Below, piece after piece: positions 1-7,700 of a DNA stretch of 13,131 bases (position 1 is its first letter; each line of letters begins with the position of its first letter). The notes under the pieces are model-generated. The model saw only the letters and a program-made list of their open reading frames with translations, did not search any database and was not told the origin of the DNA. The translations under genes and the position numbers were made by a program. The stretch comes from CAYSRM01 sp964475205 (lineage in GTDB: Bacteria; Verrucomicrobiota; Kiritimatiellia; UBA8416; CAYSRM01). The stretch is taken from positions 1-13,131 of the forward strand of contig CAYYVQ010000072.1 in the NCBI GenBank assembly GCA_964475205.1, in the 5' to 3' direction.

Positions 1-6
1 CCTATT

Positions 7-768
7 CTATGCTGCCGGATGAGTCCATGAGGGCCAAACTCCAGGCAGCAGGTTGGCACAACCTGCTGTACTCTCCCCAGTACAGCGGGTTATCCCGTAA
101 CCCGCTGCCTCCCCGCGGCTCCCCCGCTGCTCATAACCTGCGCGTTCGATCCACTCATCCTTGACTTTTGTCCACGGCCACTGTCGCCACGACTTACACA
201 GTCGGGCTTTCACGGGGTTATTGGCAGTATACCTTACTGCGCCAATAACTTTCTCTTCATTGCGGCACCAGTGATCAAAATTTTCCGAGGCCCATAGCTG
301 GCCGGTTCTCTGCCTTTGGCGATTGATGCAACGCGCGGTGTGTCTCTTGAACTGCGTAAGGTCGTCTATTAAATTAACACTCCTACCCGCTTCGTTCCGA
401 AGAACCATGTGCAGGTGTGATCCCATAATCGCCACTGCGTAGAGATTCCATCCCCTACTCTCCTCTTCCAGCCACGGTAAGGACTTCATGATCACTTCTG
501 CCACGTCTGGTTCATTTAGCAACTGCCAGCCGGTAGCGTTTTCGTCAAGAACAGATTCGATGCGAATGAAGTTTTCCCTGATAATCCTCTGATACTCTGC
601 CTCTTTTTCGGATAACCCGCGCAACTTCTCACGTTCAGCGCGTATCTCACGCACAAGCTTTCGAGGTAAAGTGCCTGCAAGTCGAAAAGTCACAAAGTAA
701 GTCCCATCAGCAACCAGCCAATGCGGAAGATTTCTTCGCCTGAAACTCAAGGTCTGAGGAAAATCCAT
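7..768 (-). CDS. REP-associated tyrosine transposase (RAYT, Y1 HUH family)
   Basis: Single-strand DNA transposase of the Y1/IS200-like HUH superfamily, the RAYT branch that acts on REP palindromes. With the start at 768 (Met-Asp-Phe-Pro-Gln) the protein has 253 residues. The N-terminal block LPHWLVADGTYFVTFRL (14-30) is typical of RAYTs. The HUH metal-binding pair is H118-L-H120 in GSHLHMVL, and the likely catalytic tyrosine is Y180 in RYTANNPVKARL, the usual Tyr-x-x-x-Asn-Pro-Val context. The frame stays open upstream to 939, but that stretch is translated repeat DNA, so I reject the longer start; no strong ribosome binding site is visible. From about residue 216 the frame runs into a repeat copy, so the last ~38 residues are repeat-encoded and probably not part of the fold. 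Matching repeats flank the gene on both sides, which supports the RAYT call. Sequence shows the motifs; activity is inferred. Confidence 0.9.
   Translation of the reverse strand: MDFPQTLSFRRRNLPHWLVADGTYFVTFRLAGTLPRKLVREIRAEREKLRGLSEKEAEYQRIIRENFIRIESVLDENATGWQLLNEPDVAEVIMKSLPWLEEESRGWNLYAVAIMGSHLHMVLRNEAGRSVNLIDDLTQFKRHTARCINRQRQRTGQLWASENFDHWCRNEEKVIGAVRYTANNPVKARLCKSWRQWPWTKVKDEWIERAGYEQRGSRGEAAGYGITRCTGESTAGCANLLPGVWPSWTHPAA
46..105 (+). repeat. REP doublet copy 1, overlapping the 3' end of the RAYT gene
   Basis: One unit of the local repeat family: hairpin A (stem GGTTG/CAACC extended by AGCA-type flanks, loop GCA here rather than ACA), then GTAC, an 8-nt pyrimidine-rich linker, GTAC, then hairpin B (arms GCGGGTTA and TAACCCGC, loop TCCCG). 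It lies inside the RAYT reading frame, so the protein tail is translated from it. Confidence 0.9.
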
Positions 769-804
769 AATGTGTACCGAAACTATGTTTTTATCTGTTC
801 TTTG

Positions 805-864
805 CAGCAGGTTGACACAACCTGCTGTACTCCCCCAAGTACAGCGGGTTATCCCGTAACCCGC
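805..864 (+). repeat. REP doublet copy 2, 36 bp upstream of the RAYT start
   Basis: Complete unit in the same orientation as all others: hairpin A (arms AGCAGGTTG and CAACCTGCT, loop ACA), GTAC, linker TCCCCCAA, GTAC, hairpin B (arms GCGGGTTA and TAACCCGC, loop TCCCG). It sits just upstream of the transposase start and could influence its expression; that is inference. Confidence 0.92.
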
Positions 865-904
865 GGCTCTCCCGCTGCTCTCTTCGCTCTCTGTTACCCT
901 CCAG

Positions 905-965
905 CAGCAGGTTGACACAACCTGCTGTACTTTTCCCAAGTACAGCGGGTTATCACGTAACCCGC
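905..965 (+). repeat. REP doublet copy 3
   Basis: Complete unit, 100 bp after copy 2. Both stems are identical to copy 2; differences lie in the linker (TTTTCCCAA) and in the hairpin B loop (TCACG instead of TCCCG). Changes confined to loops and linker suggest the stems are what is being conserved. Confidence 0.92.
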
Positions 966-1035
966 GGCCCTCTTCTCTCTCTGTTCCTCATAATCCTACA
1001 CACCAAAACACAAGTACAGGCAGAACCCTTCCAAG

Positions 1036-1095
1036 CAGCAGGTTGACACAACCTGCTGTACTCCCCCAGGTACAGCGGGTTATCACGTAACCCGC
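1036..1095 (+). repeat. REP doublet copy 4
   Basis: Complete unit with linker TCCCCCAG and hairpin B loop TCACG. Its last ten bases start a run of three 19-bp tandem copies of the hairpin B 3' arm. A 20-bp stretch of this copy reappears exactly at 11200-11219. Confidence 0.9.
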
Positions 1096-1142
1096 TGCCC
1101 TCTTCGTAACCCGCTGCCCTCTTCGTAACCCGCTACCCTCTC
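1086..1142 (+). repeat. three tandem 19-bp copies of the hairpin B 3' arm
   Basis: The unit CGTAACCCGCTGCCCTCTT occurs at 1086-1104 and 1105-1123, then a third copy with two changes at 1124-1142. The third copy covers the last codons and the TAG stop of the neighbouring isomerase gene. A related fragment, TAACCCGCTACCCTCC, lies at 4240-4255. The short period suggests slippage from one REP arm. The whole gap between the RAYT start (768) and the isomerase stop (1133), 364 bp, is repeat units and pyrimidine-rich spacers; I see no gene in it. Confidence 0.85.
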
Positions 1143-1897
1143 AGCTTTTCTACCTTCTTCTTTGCCAGCAATAAATAATCCCGGTCTTTAGAAAAGATCT
1201 CCAGCGTGATTGTGCCGCTGTAACCAACATCTTTAAAAGCCTGAAAAACCTCGTCCCAGTCAATGTTGCCGGTTCCGGGCGGCAAATGCATATCCGCATT
1301 TCCAAAATTGTCATGAAGATGCACGTGGCAAAGCCTGTCTCCAAAACTGCGGATCATATTCTGCGGGCTCTTCCCATGCAGATTGCAGTGACCCAGGTCA
1401 AGATGGCAACCGATCTCCGGCAACGCGGAAAGAATCACTTCCAGGTTCTCTTGCGAATCCTGGGGTTTTCCAATCGGCTCATATAATACCTGAATGCCAG
1501 CTTCCCCGGCCACGTCCACCAGTTTCTTCAAGGATTCAATCTGAAAATCAATGCCCTCCTGCACGGAAAACAACGACATGGAAGGCCAGTTGGAATGTAT
1601 TGTGGCTTTATTTACGCCTATCTCGGCAAATAGCCTAAGATAGCCGCCGGCTATATCAACCGCACAGTTCCGGAGCTCCTTCATGGCGGAACCTATGGGC
1701 AGATACCATGCCATATGCCCCACAGCGGAAAGACCCTCCCGGTTTAATTGAGCCTTGACGGCCGAAGTGTCGACCTTTTCTAAGGAACCGGTTTCAGGCT
1801 CAAGGAACAAGTCGACAAATTCGAATCCGTTATCTCCTATCCACCGTATTTCCTCCAGCACATCCCTGCGCGGATGGTTAGGACACCCTATTTTCAT
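1133..1897 (-). CDS. sugar phosphate isomerase/epimerase (AP endonuclease family 2 TIM barrel)
   Basis: A 254-residue soluble TIM-barrel protein of the xylose-isomerase-like / AP-endonuclease-2 fold, a family that isomerises or epimerises ketoses, inositol derivatives and modified sugars using a divalent metal. Expected metal and acid-base residues are visible in order: H61 (GHMAWY), E140 (LYEPIG), D167 and H170 (HLDLGH), H193, H195 and D196 (CHVHLHDN), E233 (TLEIF). Length fits the family (about 250-290). The start at 1897 follows a GGGGGA-type ribosome binding site and lies 14 nt after the stop of the sodium symporter gene, so the two are almost certainly co-transcribed. This pairing suggests the symporter substrate or a related metabolite is processed by the barrel, but the substrate cannot be assigned. 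The stop codon is inside a repeat fragment, so the very C-terminus (Leu-Arg-Gly) may be repeat-derived. Confidence 0.87.
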   Translation of the reverse strand: MKIGCPNHPRRDVLEEIRWIGDNGFEFVDLFLEPETGSLEKVDTSAVKAQLNREGLSAVGHMAWYLPIGSAMKELRNCAVDIAGGYLRLFAEIGVNKATIHSNWPSMSLFSVQEGIDFQIESLKKLVDVAGEAGIQVLYEPIGKPQDSQENLEVILSALPEIGCHLDLGHCNLHGKSPQNMIRSFGDRLCHVHLHDNFGNADMHLPPGTGNIDWDEVFQAFKDVGYSGTITLEIFSKDRDYLLLAKKKVEKLRG

Positions 1898-1911
1898 GCA
1901 CTATCCCCCTT

Positions 1912-3732
1912 TTATTCCGCCGGCAGTACCGGAGTATCTTCCCTTTTATCAGCCGCGCACAAAGCCCGCCAGAAACACCAGATCACTCCGCCAAATATAA
2001 CGAGCATTGCAACGGTCATCACTATATATGCTGTAGCGCCAAGCTCACCGTCAGGAGTAAATTTTGAATCCCGCTTGCCAAGCCATCCGGAAAACTGTCC
2101 CAGCTCAATTACTGCCGCGGATATCACCATGACTATTGCAACATAAAGGACGCCAAATCTTACGCCTTTGTGCTTCTCCTCGGGGGCAATCTCCTCCTCG
2201 CCCTTTCTCTTTCGGCTCAGAAGCCGGCAGACGATCGGCACAGCGATAAAAACCAGGGAGCCTGCGGCAAGCATATAAGGAAACTCGAATTCTCCGCCGT
2301 CCTTCCAGGCATCAATCACCGCGTGAACCTCGCCGCTGACACTCCACACAATCAGTATTCCCAGCAAGGCCGGAGCAACGTACCTGACAATAACATCCCA
2401 CCATCCGTAAAGCCGCCAGTCCGAACGTTCGTTGGCATGGTTGCGCATCTCCTTTACAAATCTGCCCTGCCATGCCCAGCCGACCACCAGGCATTCTGCA
2501 AGCGCGACAATCAGGATTCCAAACGGCCCGTTAATCAAACCGTCAACAAGCCCCAGCCAGTTCAACCCGCCGCGGCTGGAGGTAAACACAAGGCCCAAAG
2601 CGCAACCAGTCACACAGATACCCGGAAGAACATATTTCCTGGGCCACTCCGGTTTGCTGTCGCACACCGAAGTGAGGCAAGCTTCGACTATACTGAAGGC
2701 TGAGTCTATCCCCAGCGTCAACAAGGCGAGAAAAAAGACGGTACTGAAAAACGCGGTAAAAGGAAGCTGCGCCAGCCCGTACGGAAACACAACAAACGAA
2801 AGCCCGACCGTGCCGTCGGGCACCAGGTCCGGCACAGCCGTCCCTGAAGCCAGCGACATACCGCCAAGCATTGAGAAAACCGCTATCCCGGCAATAAAAC
2901 TCGTTCCCATATCGCCAAGCCCGATAATCAGCGCATTATTGTTAATGTCGCTGGAACGGTGCAGAAAACTGGCGTAACTGAGCATCACGGCAAAACCAAG
3001 ACTCATGGAAAAGAATACCTGCCCGAAAGCAAAACGCCATGTATCAGGCTCCAGGAGTTTTTCCCACCTTGGTTCAAGATAGAATTCAAGCCCTTGGATG
3101 GCGCCTTCAAGCGTCAGTCCCCTGGCCGTGAGTATCACAAGCATGATCCATGGCAGCGGCACGGTAAGCAGCACAACCTTGCTGACCCACTTGACCCCGC
3201 GGAAAAGACAGAGGTAGACAAGAATCCACGCAATTATGGTTCCGCCGACAACTCGTCCCGCAGGCATGCCCATGGCCATGGTGTCTTCGTAATTAAGCAG
3301 CCCGTTGAAAAAGAAATCCTGTGCGCCGTTTGTATTCTCGGCGGCCCATGCCACCTGGGAACCGAATCCGGCTATAGAAGCAATAAGGTAGTCCACACAG
3401 TAGGCAAGAATTACGGAATAATAGGTTATGATGATAAAGGCAAGAAGCACCAGCCACCAGCCGACGTAACGGTATTTTTTTAAAACAGACCCAAATGCGC
3501 CGGGCGGAGCCTGCTGCGCCCAATGCCCGACAGAAAATTCCATGATAAGCAATGGAATCCCCATAACAAGCATGGCAATAAAGTAAGGAATCAGAAACGC
3601 CCCGCCTCCGTAAGTATAAAGCTTATACGGAAAACCCCATAGATTCCCCAATCCAACCGCCGAACCGATTGCCGCAAGCACAAAAGCCGATCTTGTCGAC
3701 CATGTTTCTCTAACTACCTGTGCCGGACTCAT
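1912..3732 (-). CDS. sodium-dependent transporter, NSS/SNF family
   Basis: Inner-membrane, sodium-driven symporter of the neurotransmitter:sodium symporter (NSS) family with the LeuT fold; family members import amino acids or related amines. The 606-residue protein has the TM1 signature SAVGLGNLWGFPY (24-36) followed by GGGAFLIPYF (42-51), and about 12 hydrophobic segments, the last two flanking a charged loop (508-525). TM8 carries LGIDSAF (340-346), closer to the eukaryotic Gly-Leu-Asp-Ser motif than to the Thr-Ser of LeuT. Odd points: the arginine of the extracellular gate in the LeuT motif is G33 here, while the partner acid appears kept as D397; the position matching LeuT N286 is D274 and that matching LeuT E290 is S278 (alignments by eye). 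Start at 3732 is fixed by AGGAGA at 3739-3744 with a 6-nt spacer. First gene of an operon with the isomerase. Substrate unknown. Confidence 0.95.
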   Translation of the reverse strand: MSPAQVVRETWSTRSAFVLAAIGSAVGLGNLWGFPYKLYTYGGGAFLIPYFIAMLVMGIPLLIMEFSVGHWAQQAPPGAFGSVLKKYRYVGWWLVLLAFIIITYYSVILAYCVDYLIASIAGFGSQVAWAAENTNGAQDFFFNGLLNYEDTMAMGMPAGRVVGGTIIAWILVYLCLFRGVKWVSKVVLLTVPLPWIMLVILTARGLTLEGAIQGLEFYLEPRWEKLLEPDTWRFAFGQVFFSMSLGFAVMLSYASFLHRSSDINNNALIIGLGDMGTSFIAGIAVFSMLGGMSLASGTAVPDLVPDGTVGLSFVVFPYGLAQLPFTAFFSTVFFLALLTLGIDSAFSIVEACLTSVCDSKPEWPRKYVLPGICVTGCALGLVFTSSRGGLNWLGLVDGLINGPFGILIVALAECLVVGWAWQGRFVKEMRNHANERSDWRLYGWWDVIVRYVAPALLGILIVWSVSGEVHAVIDAWKDGGEFEFPYMLAAGSLVFIAVPIVCRLLSRKRKGEEEIAPEEKHKGVRFGVLYVAIVMVISAAVIELGQFSGWLGKRDSKFTPDGELGATAYIVMTVAMLVIFGGVIWCFWRALCAADKREDTPVLPAE

Positions 3733-3738
3733 AGCTCA

Positions 3739-3744
3739 TCTCCT
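3739..3744 (-). promoter_or_regulatory. ribosome binding site of the sodium symporter
   Basis: AGGAGA on the minus strand, 6 nt before the ATG at 3732. It decides the start. A TGGTATACG extended -10-like string lies a few bases further upstream, too weak to call as a promoter. Confidence 0.7.
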
Positions 3745-3840
3745 GTCTAACGTATACCAGAAGCCTTGTGAACAGCAAAGAATGAAGCACATCGCGTCCA
3801 TTCGGACAAGCGGAAAAACTCCGACCTTCGCGCATCGAGA

Positions 3841-4135
3841 TTGAACACCCAATATCCAACAAGGAATTTCCAATGTCCAGGGCAAGAGCGAGAGACAACA
3901 TGACCCTATATACGGCACTTGAAATTCGGGAAGCGATGTATATTATTACAAATAAGGAGTTTACAATTTATTGCGCCCCCACCCAAAGGGTGCGGGCGAG
4001 CTTCCCGAATTTCAAGCCGCAAGGGGTTGCCGATTCTAGGATGACAGTAATTGTGCGTATTGAGGCTATGCATGATGCATTTCCCCATTTGTTCAGTTGG
4101 ATATTCCTTGTTGGCTGTTGGATATTGAGAATGCA
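3841..4135. repeat. nested inverted-repeat element (MITE-like, non-coding)
   Basis: About 295 bp with two levels of symmetry. Outer imperfect arms: AATATCCAACAAGGAATTTC near 3851-3870, against the reverse complement at about 4096-4127, which carries an extra 8 nt. Inner arms: a perfect 17-bp inverted repeat, CTTGAAATTCGGGAAGC at 3918-3934 and its complement at 4000-4016. Inside the 65-nt loop is a further hairpin at 3974-3998 (arms CGCCCCCACCC and GGGTGCGGGCG, loop AAA, one mismatch). Short frames cross it but none looks like a protein. The string resembles repeats I associate with intergenic DNA of PVC-group genomes. Whether it moves is unknown. Confidence 0.7.
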
Positions 4136-4296
4136 CTTGGAGATACGCTCGAGTTGCTTAAGTTAGCGCCATTCGGTTTCCACCCACACTGCCAATATTC
4201 TGAACCGTTTCTGCTCGAAAATGTGTGATCAATGCCGGCTAACCCGCTACCCTCCAACAGCATCAATAATCAGCAACAAATCAAAATCCGCATTAG
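4136..4296. other. non-coding spacer with a REP fragment
   Basis: Between the nested inverted repeat and the tandem array. It holds one recognisable repeat fragment, TAACCCGCTACCCTCC at 4240-4255, which matches the 19-bp unit at 1124-1142. Otherwise I see no gene or structured element. With 3733-3840, which also lacks a gene, it completes the 1-kb gap between the two operons. Confidence 0.6.
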
Positions 4297-4711
4297 CAGC
4301 AGGTTGACACAACCTGCTGTACTCCCCAAGTACAGCGGGTTATCCCGTAACCCGCGGCTCTTCCTTCTCTCTTCACCTCCCGGCAGCAGGTTGACACAAC
4401 CTGCTGTACTCTCCTCAAGTACAGCGGGTTATCCCGTAACCCGCGGCTCTTCCTTCTCTCTTCACCTCCCGGCAGCAGGTTGACACAACCTGCTGTACTC
4501 TCCTCAAGTACAGCGGGTTATCCCGTAACCCGCGGCTCTTCCTTCTCTCTTCACCTCCCGGCAGCAGGTTGACACAACCTGCTGTACTCTCCTCAAGTAC
4601 AGCGGGTTATCCCGTAACCCGCGGCTCTTCCTTCTCTCTTCACCTCCCGGCAGCAGGTTGACACAACCTGCTGTACTCTCCTCAAGTACAGCGGGTTATC
4701 CCGTAACCCGC
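4297..4711 (+). repeat. tandem array of five REP doublets (89-bp period)
   Basis: Five complete doublets at 4297-4355, 4384-4444, 4473-4533, 4562-4622 and 4651-4711. The last four are spaced exactly 89 bp apart and appear identical; the first is 87 bp from the second because its linker is two bases shorter. They are separated by an identical 28-bp pyrimidine-rich spacer beginning GGCTCTTCC and ending CACCTCCCGG. Each doublet has hairpin A (arms AGCAGGTTG, CAACCTGCT), GTAC, a 7-9 nt linker, GTAC and hairpin B (arms GCGGGTTA, TAACCCGC). The near-identity of units and spacers indicates recent unit-by-unit amplification. The array lies downstream of the FtsX permease gene, where such structures could act as transcript-end or 3'-protection elements; that role is inference. 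Confidence 0.95.
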
Positions 4712-4739
4712 GGCTCTGCCTCTTCACTCCATCTCACAG

Positions 4740-4766
4740 CAGCAGGTTGAAAGAAACCTCTTCAGC
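4740..4766 (+). repeat. degenerate REP half-unit at the 3' end of the permease operon
   Basis: CAGCAGGTTG followed by AAAGAAACCTC: the left arm of hairpin A is intact, but the loop and right arm have diverged, leaving a 5-bp stem (AGGTT/AACCT). It begins 4 bp past the permease stop. No run of T follows on the minus strand, so I do not call a Rho-independent terminator. Confidence 0.6.
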
Positions 4767-4770
4767 AGCG

Positions 4771-7700
4771 CTACTCCCGCCGCAACGCGGAAATCAAACT
4801 GCCTCGGGTCGCGCAATATGTGCTAAGCACAACCCATATCAATCCACAGACCAATACTGCCGCAAGCATGAACACGATAGATCCGAATGGCGCTTGTGTG
4901 CCCGGCACATTCAGCGCAGGCGCAGCCGCCACCAGCGCGGACATCGAGCCGGAAACAAGACCGCATAAGAGCAGCGCAGCATGTTCATACAACAGCATCC
5001 GCCGAATCATGGCGCGGGTAAACCCGGTCGCCCGCAATACAGCAAGCTCACCGCGGCGCTCCATGACATTGCGCAAAACAACAATTCCAAGTCCAACAGA
5101 TCCAAGCAGAAGACCGAGACCGCCAAGCGTAAGAAATATGTCAAGATATGTGTTCTGAACTGAATTGAACTCTGCAAGAAGCCGGTCGGTCCGGACAAAA
5201 TCACAGCCCCAGTCAGCCAGCCTGCTGTTCAGGTATTCGCTTAAATCGTCGGCTCTCCCGGCATCGGCATCAACAAGAAACATCCGGTACCCGCTGATGG
5301 AGGGGAAGCGCTCCAGCAACCTGCTTTCTTCAACTATTATGTTTCCCTGGAAAACAGAGTCTGCAAGCCCGGCAACAAGCTTCACGCCGAAATCGTTGCC
5401 GTCATAGTCGCGGTATACAACCCTGTCTCCCAGTTGCTTGCCCAGCCCCCAGATAATCACGGTCTGGTCGGCAATGCCAGCCACGCCGCCCTCGCCCGGC
5501 TCGGCCTCAAGCAAACGCCACCCGGACAGCGCTCCCATTCCTTCAATCCGGTCTGAAAAAACAAACGCATCCCTGCGCACAAGCTCTTCGCTGTTCACAC
5601 CAATCAAGCGCGGCATGGAAACCCTGTTCAGATTAAGACAATTTGCGCTGCCGCCTTCATTGACCCGGAAGGGAACAAAACTTACACCGTCAAGTTTTTC
5701 CGGATCAAGCCCGAGGAAACGTTGCCCTTCCGGAGTGGTAATATCGGCTTCCACAGGAATCGAGGATCTGCCAAGCAGAATAAAACCGCCTGTGCCGGAA
5801 TTGCGGACATCCGTTTCATTTTGTGAAGTCTTCCTGTTGGCCGCCACGGCGACAATAAGGAATACACCGCAGGAAAAAACGGCAATTACAAGCAAACTCC
5901 GCCACCTGCGCAGCGAAGCATTGCGCAAGGCAACTGCAAATGTTGAGGTCCTTGACAACAGCCGTCCGCCTGCCACCAAAAGGATCCCTATGTCACATAG
6001 AAACCAGAAGCCGACAAGCATCAGCGCACCGGCGGTGAAGAAAGCCGCTGTCATCGCGGCGCCGGTTCCGGCCGGAACCAATACCGATACCAGTACCCCG
6101 CACCCGCACAGAGCTACGACAACTGTCCTCCATGCTATTTGTGCCCGTCTGCCGCAATCCGGCGATTCAGCAAGCCTTTGTCTCAACAGGGCGCTCTTGT
6201 TCCTGCCTGCGGCCCGTCGTACCGCAAGCTGGAGAACAGCCATCGAAACAGCCCCGGTAACAGCAATACCCCAGATTATAGAAGAAGGATCAACATGAAC
6301 ATATAACAGGCTTGTTCTTACCGCATCGCGCCACAGCGAGGTCAAACCCCGTACCATCAGGCGCGTATACAAAACTCCTGCCGCAGAACCGGAGAATACT
6401 CCGAGAAGCAACACAATCGAATGCTCTGCAAGCAGTAATCGGGAAATACTGGAAGGCTTGAAACCCATTGAAGAAAGAACGCCTATCTGCTCAGCCCTCT
6501 GGTCAGCCCCGAAAGCTGAAATGAGCCCGGCAAGCAGCAGGGCGGCCAGAATAAGAAAGAAACTCAACCCGATAAATAGTTGTCCAAAATCCACGCCCTG
6601 GCTGCCGGCCCGGACTGCTTCTTCCCTGAGAGGACGGAAAACCAGCCCCAAGTCCACAGGGTCAATGGCCGCGGCAATTTTACCTTCAATTTCTTCTACA
6701 GAAAAATTTTCAAATGGAAGCCGCACTGCGGTCATGGCGCCGAAGCGATTAGACCACATGTCAACAGCAGCCTGCGCGGTTACATAAAGCTTCGGGGTGG
6801 CTCCGTGTCTATTCCAGTACTGTTCGTCTTTGTCACGAATCCGGTCGATATCAATCGGAGCGGCAGGATTCCAGTCAGTGCAACTTTCGACTTCCGTAAG
6901 ACCCGGAAAATCGGCAGGAGGCACGTTGGCCGCAAGTTCCCCGTCAACAGGAACAACTTTGCGGACAGTAAAGGCCCGCTCAGTCTCTTTCAGCGCCCCG
7001 CTTGACGCCAGGAGGTAATAGGAAACTCTGACTTCGCCGCCGGGGCCAATGTCAAGATCGTCGGCAACCCAGTCGGTAATTACGATCTCGCTGTCGTTCA
7101 TTCCTTCGGGCAGCAGACTGTCACCCGGAGCGGACGCGAATGAATACGGAACCGCGCCGCCGCCCGCGCTGATCGAGTTTACGAAATATGTGAAAACTCC
7201 TTCCGAGCCTGGAAAGACATCCGTGGCGGCGTCAACAACCGGTTGTCTCAGGAACACAGAGTCAGACGCGAGATACGCAAACCGGCCTTCCATGTTTGTT
7301 TTTATGCGCAGCCCCGCGTCTTCGAGCGTCCATGCATTGCGCAGCCCTTCCTGCGCCCGGCTCAATGAGATTGCTCTCTCTGCCTTGTTCCCGGCCAGCA
7401 AAAGGTTCGCCTGGTCTTGCGTTTCAATAACAGTGTTGAGCGACCCGATATCCATGTAAACGTTGTATGGCGCTGCCTGGTGAGGGTGGAGATCGAACCG
7501 CCCGAGCTGCGCGCCTGAAAGTATGGCTGCAACCTGCACCCGCGCGGAGGCCATACTGCCGGATTTCTCCGAAAAGGGATTCTCTCCGGGAATCCTCCTG
7601 ATCCGGGCCGCGCGCAGGACAAGCCAGTCACCAACCCGGGCCCCCAGACGAGCCGCGGCTTTCTGATTCAATGCAACCCGCATCCCCGAGAGTTCAACCC

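Noticed and set aside
769..939. N-terminal extension of the RAYT reading frame
   Set aside because: It is translated repeat copies 2 and 3; the family N-terminus begins at the ATG at 768.
2170..2977. Plus-strand frames opposite the sodium symporter
   Set aside because: Antisense shadows of a confident membrane protein gene; no ribosome binding site or family resemblance.
3906..4166. Short frames on both strands in the nested inverted repeat
   Set aside because: They translate the palindromic arms and have no start signals; the structure explains them.
4232..4483. Plus-strand open frame across the tandem array
   Set aside because: It is an in-frame reading of repeat units with no family resemblance and would change with copy number.
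4297..4711. CRISPR array
   Set aside because: The spacers are identical rather than unique, the repeated unit is a 60-bp double hairpin, and no cas gene is present.
4740..4766. Rho-independent terminator after the permease gene
   Set aside because: The stem is only 5 bp and no T run follows on the minus strand; it is better read as a decayed repeat arm.
5438..6298. 286-codon plus-strand frame opposite the permease
   Set aside because: It lies antisense within a well-supported gene and is rich in Pro, Ser and Thr as expected of a shadow frame.
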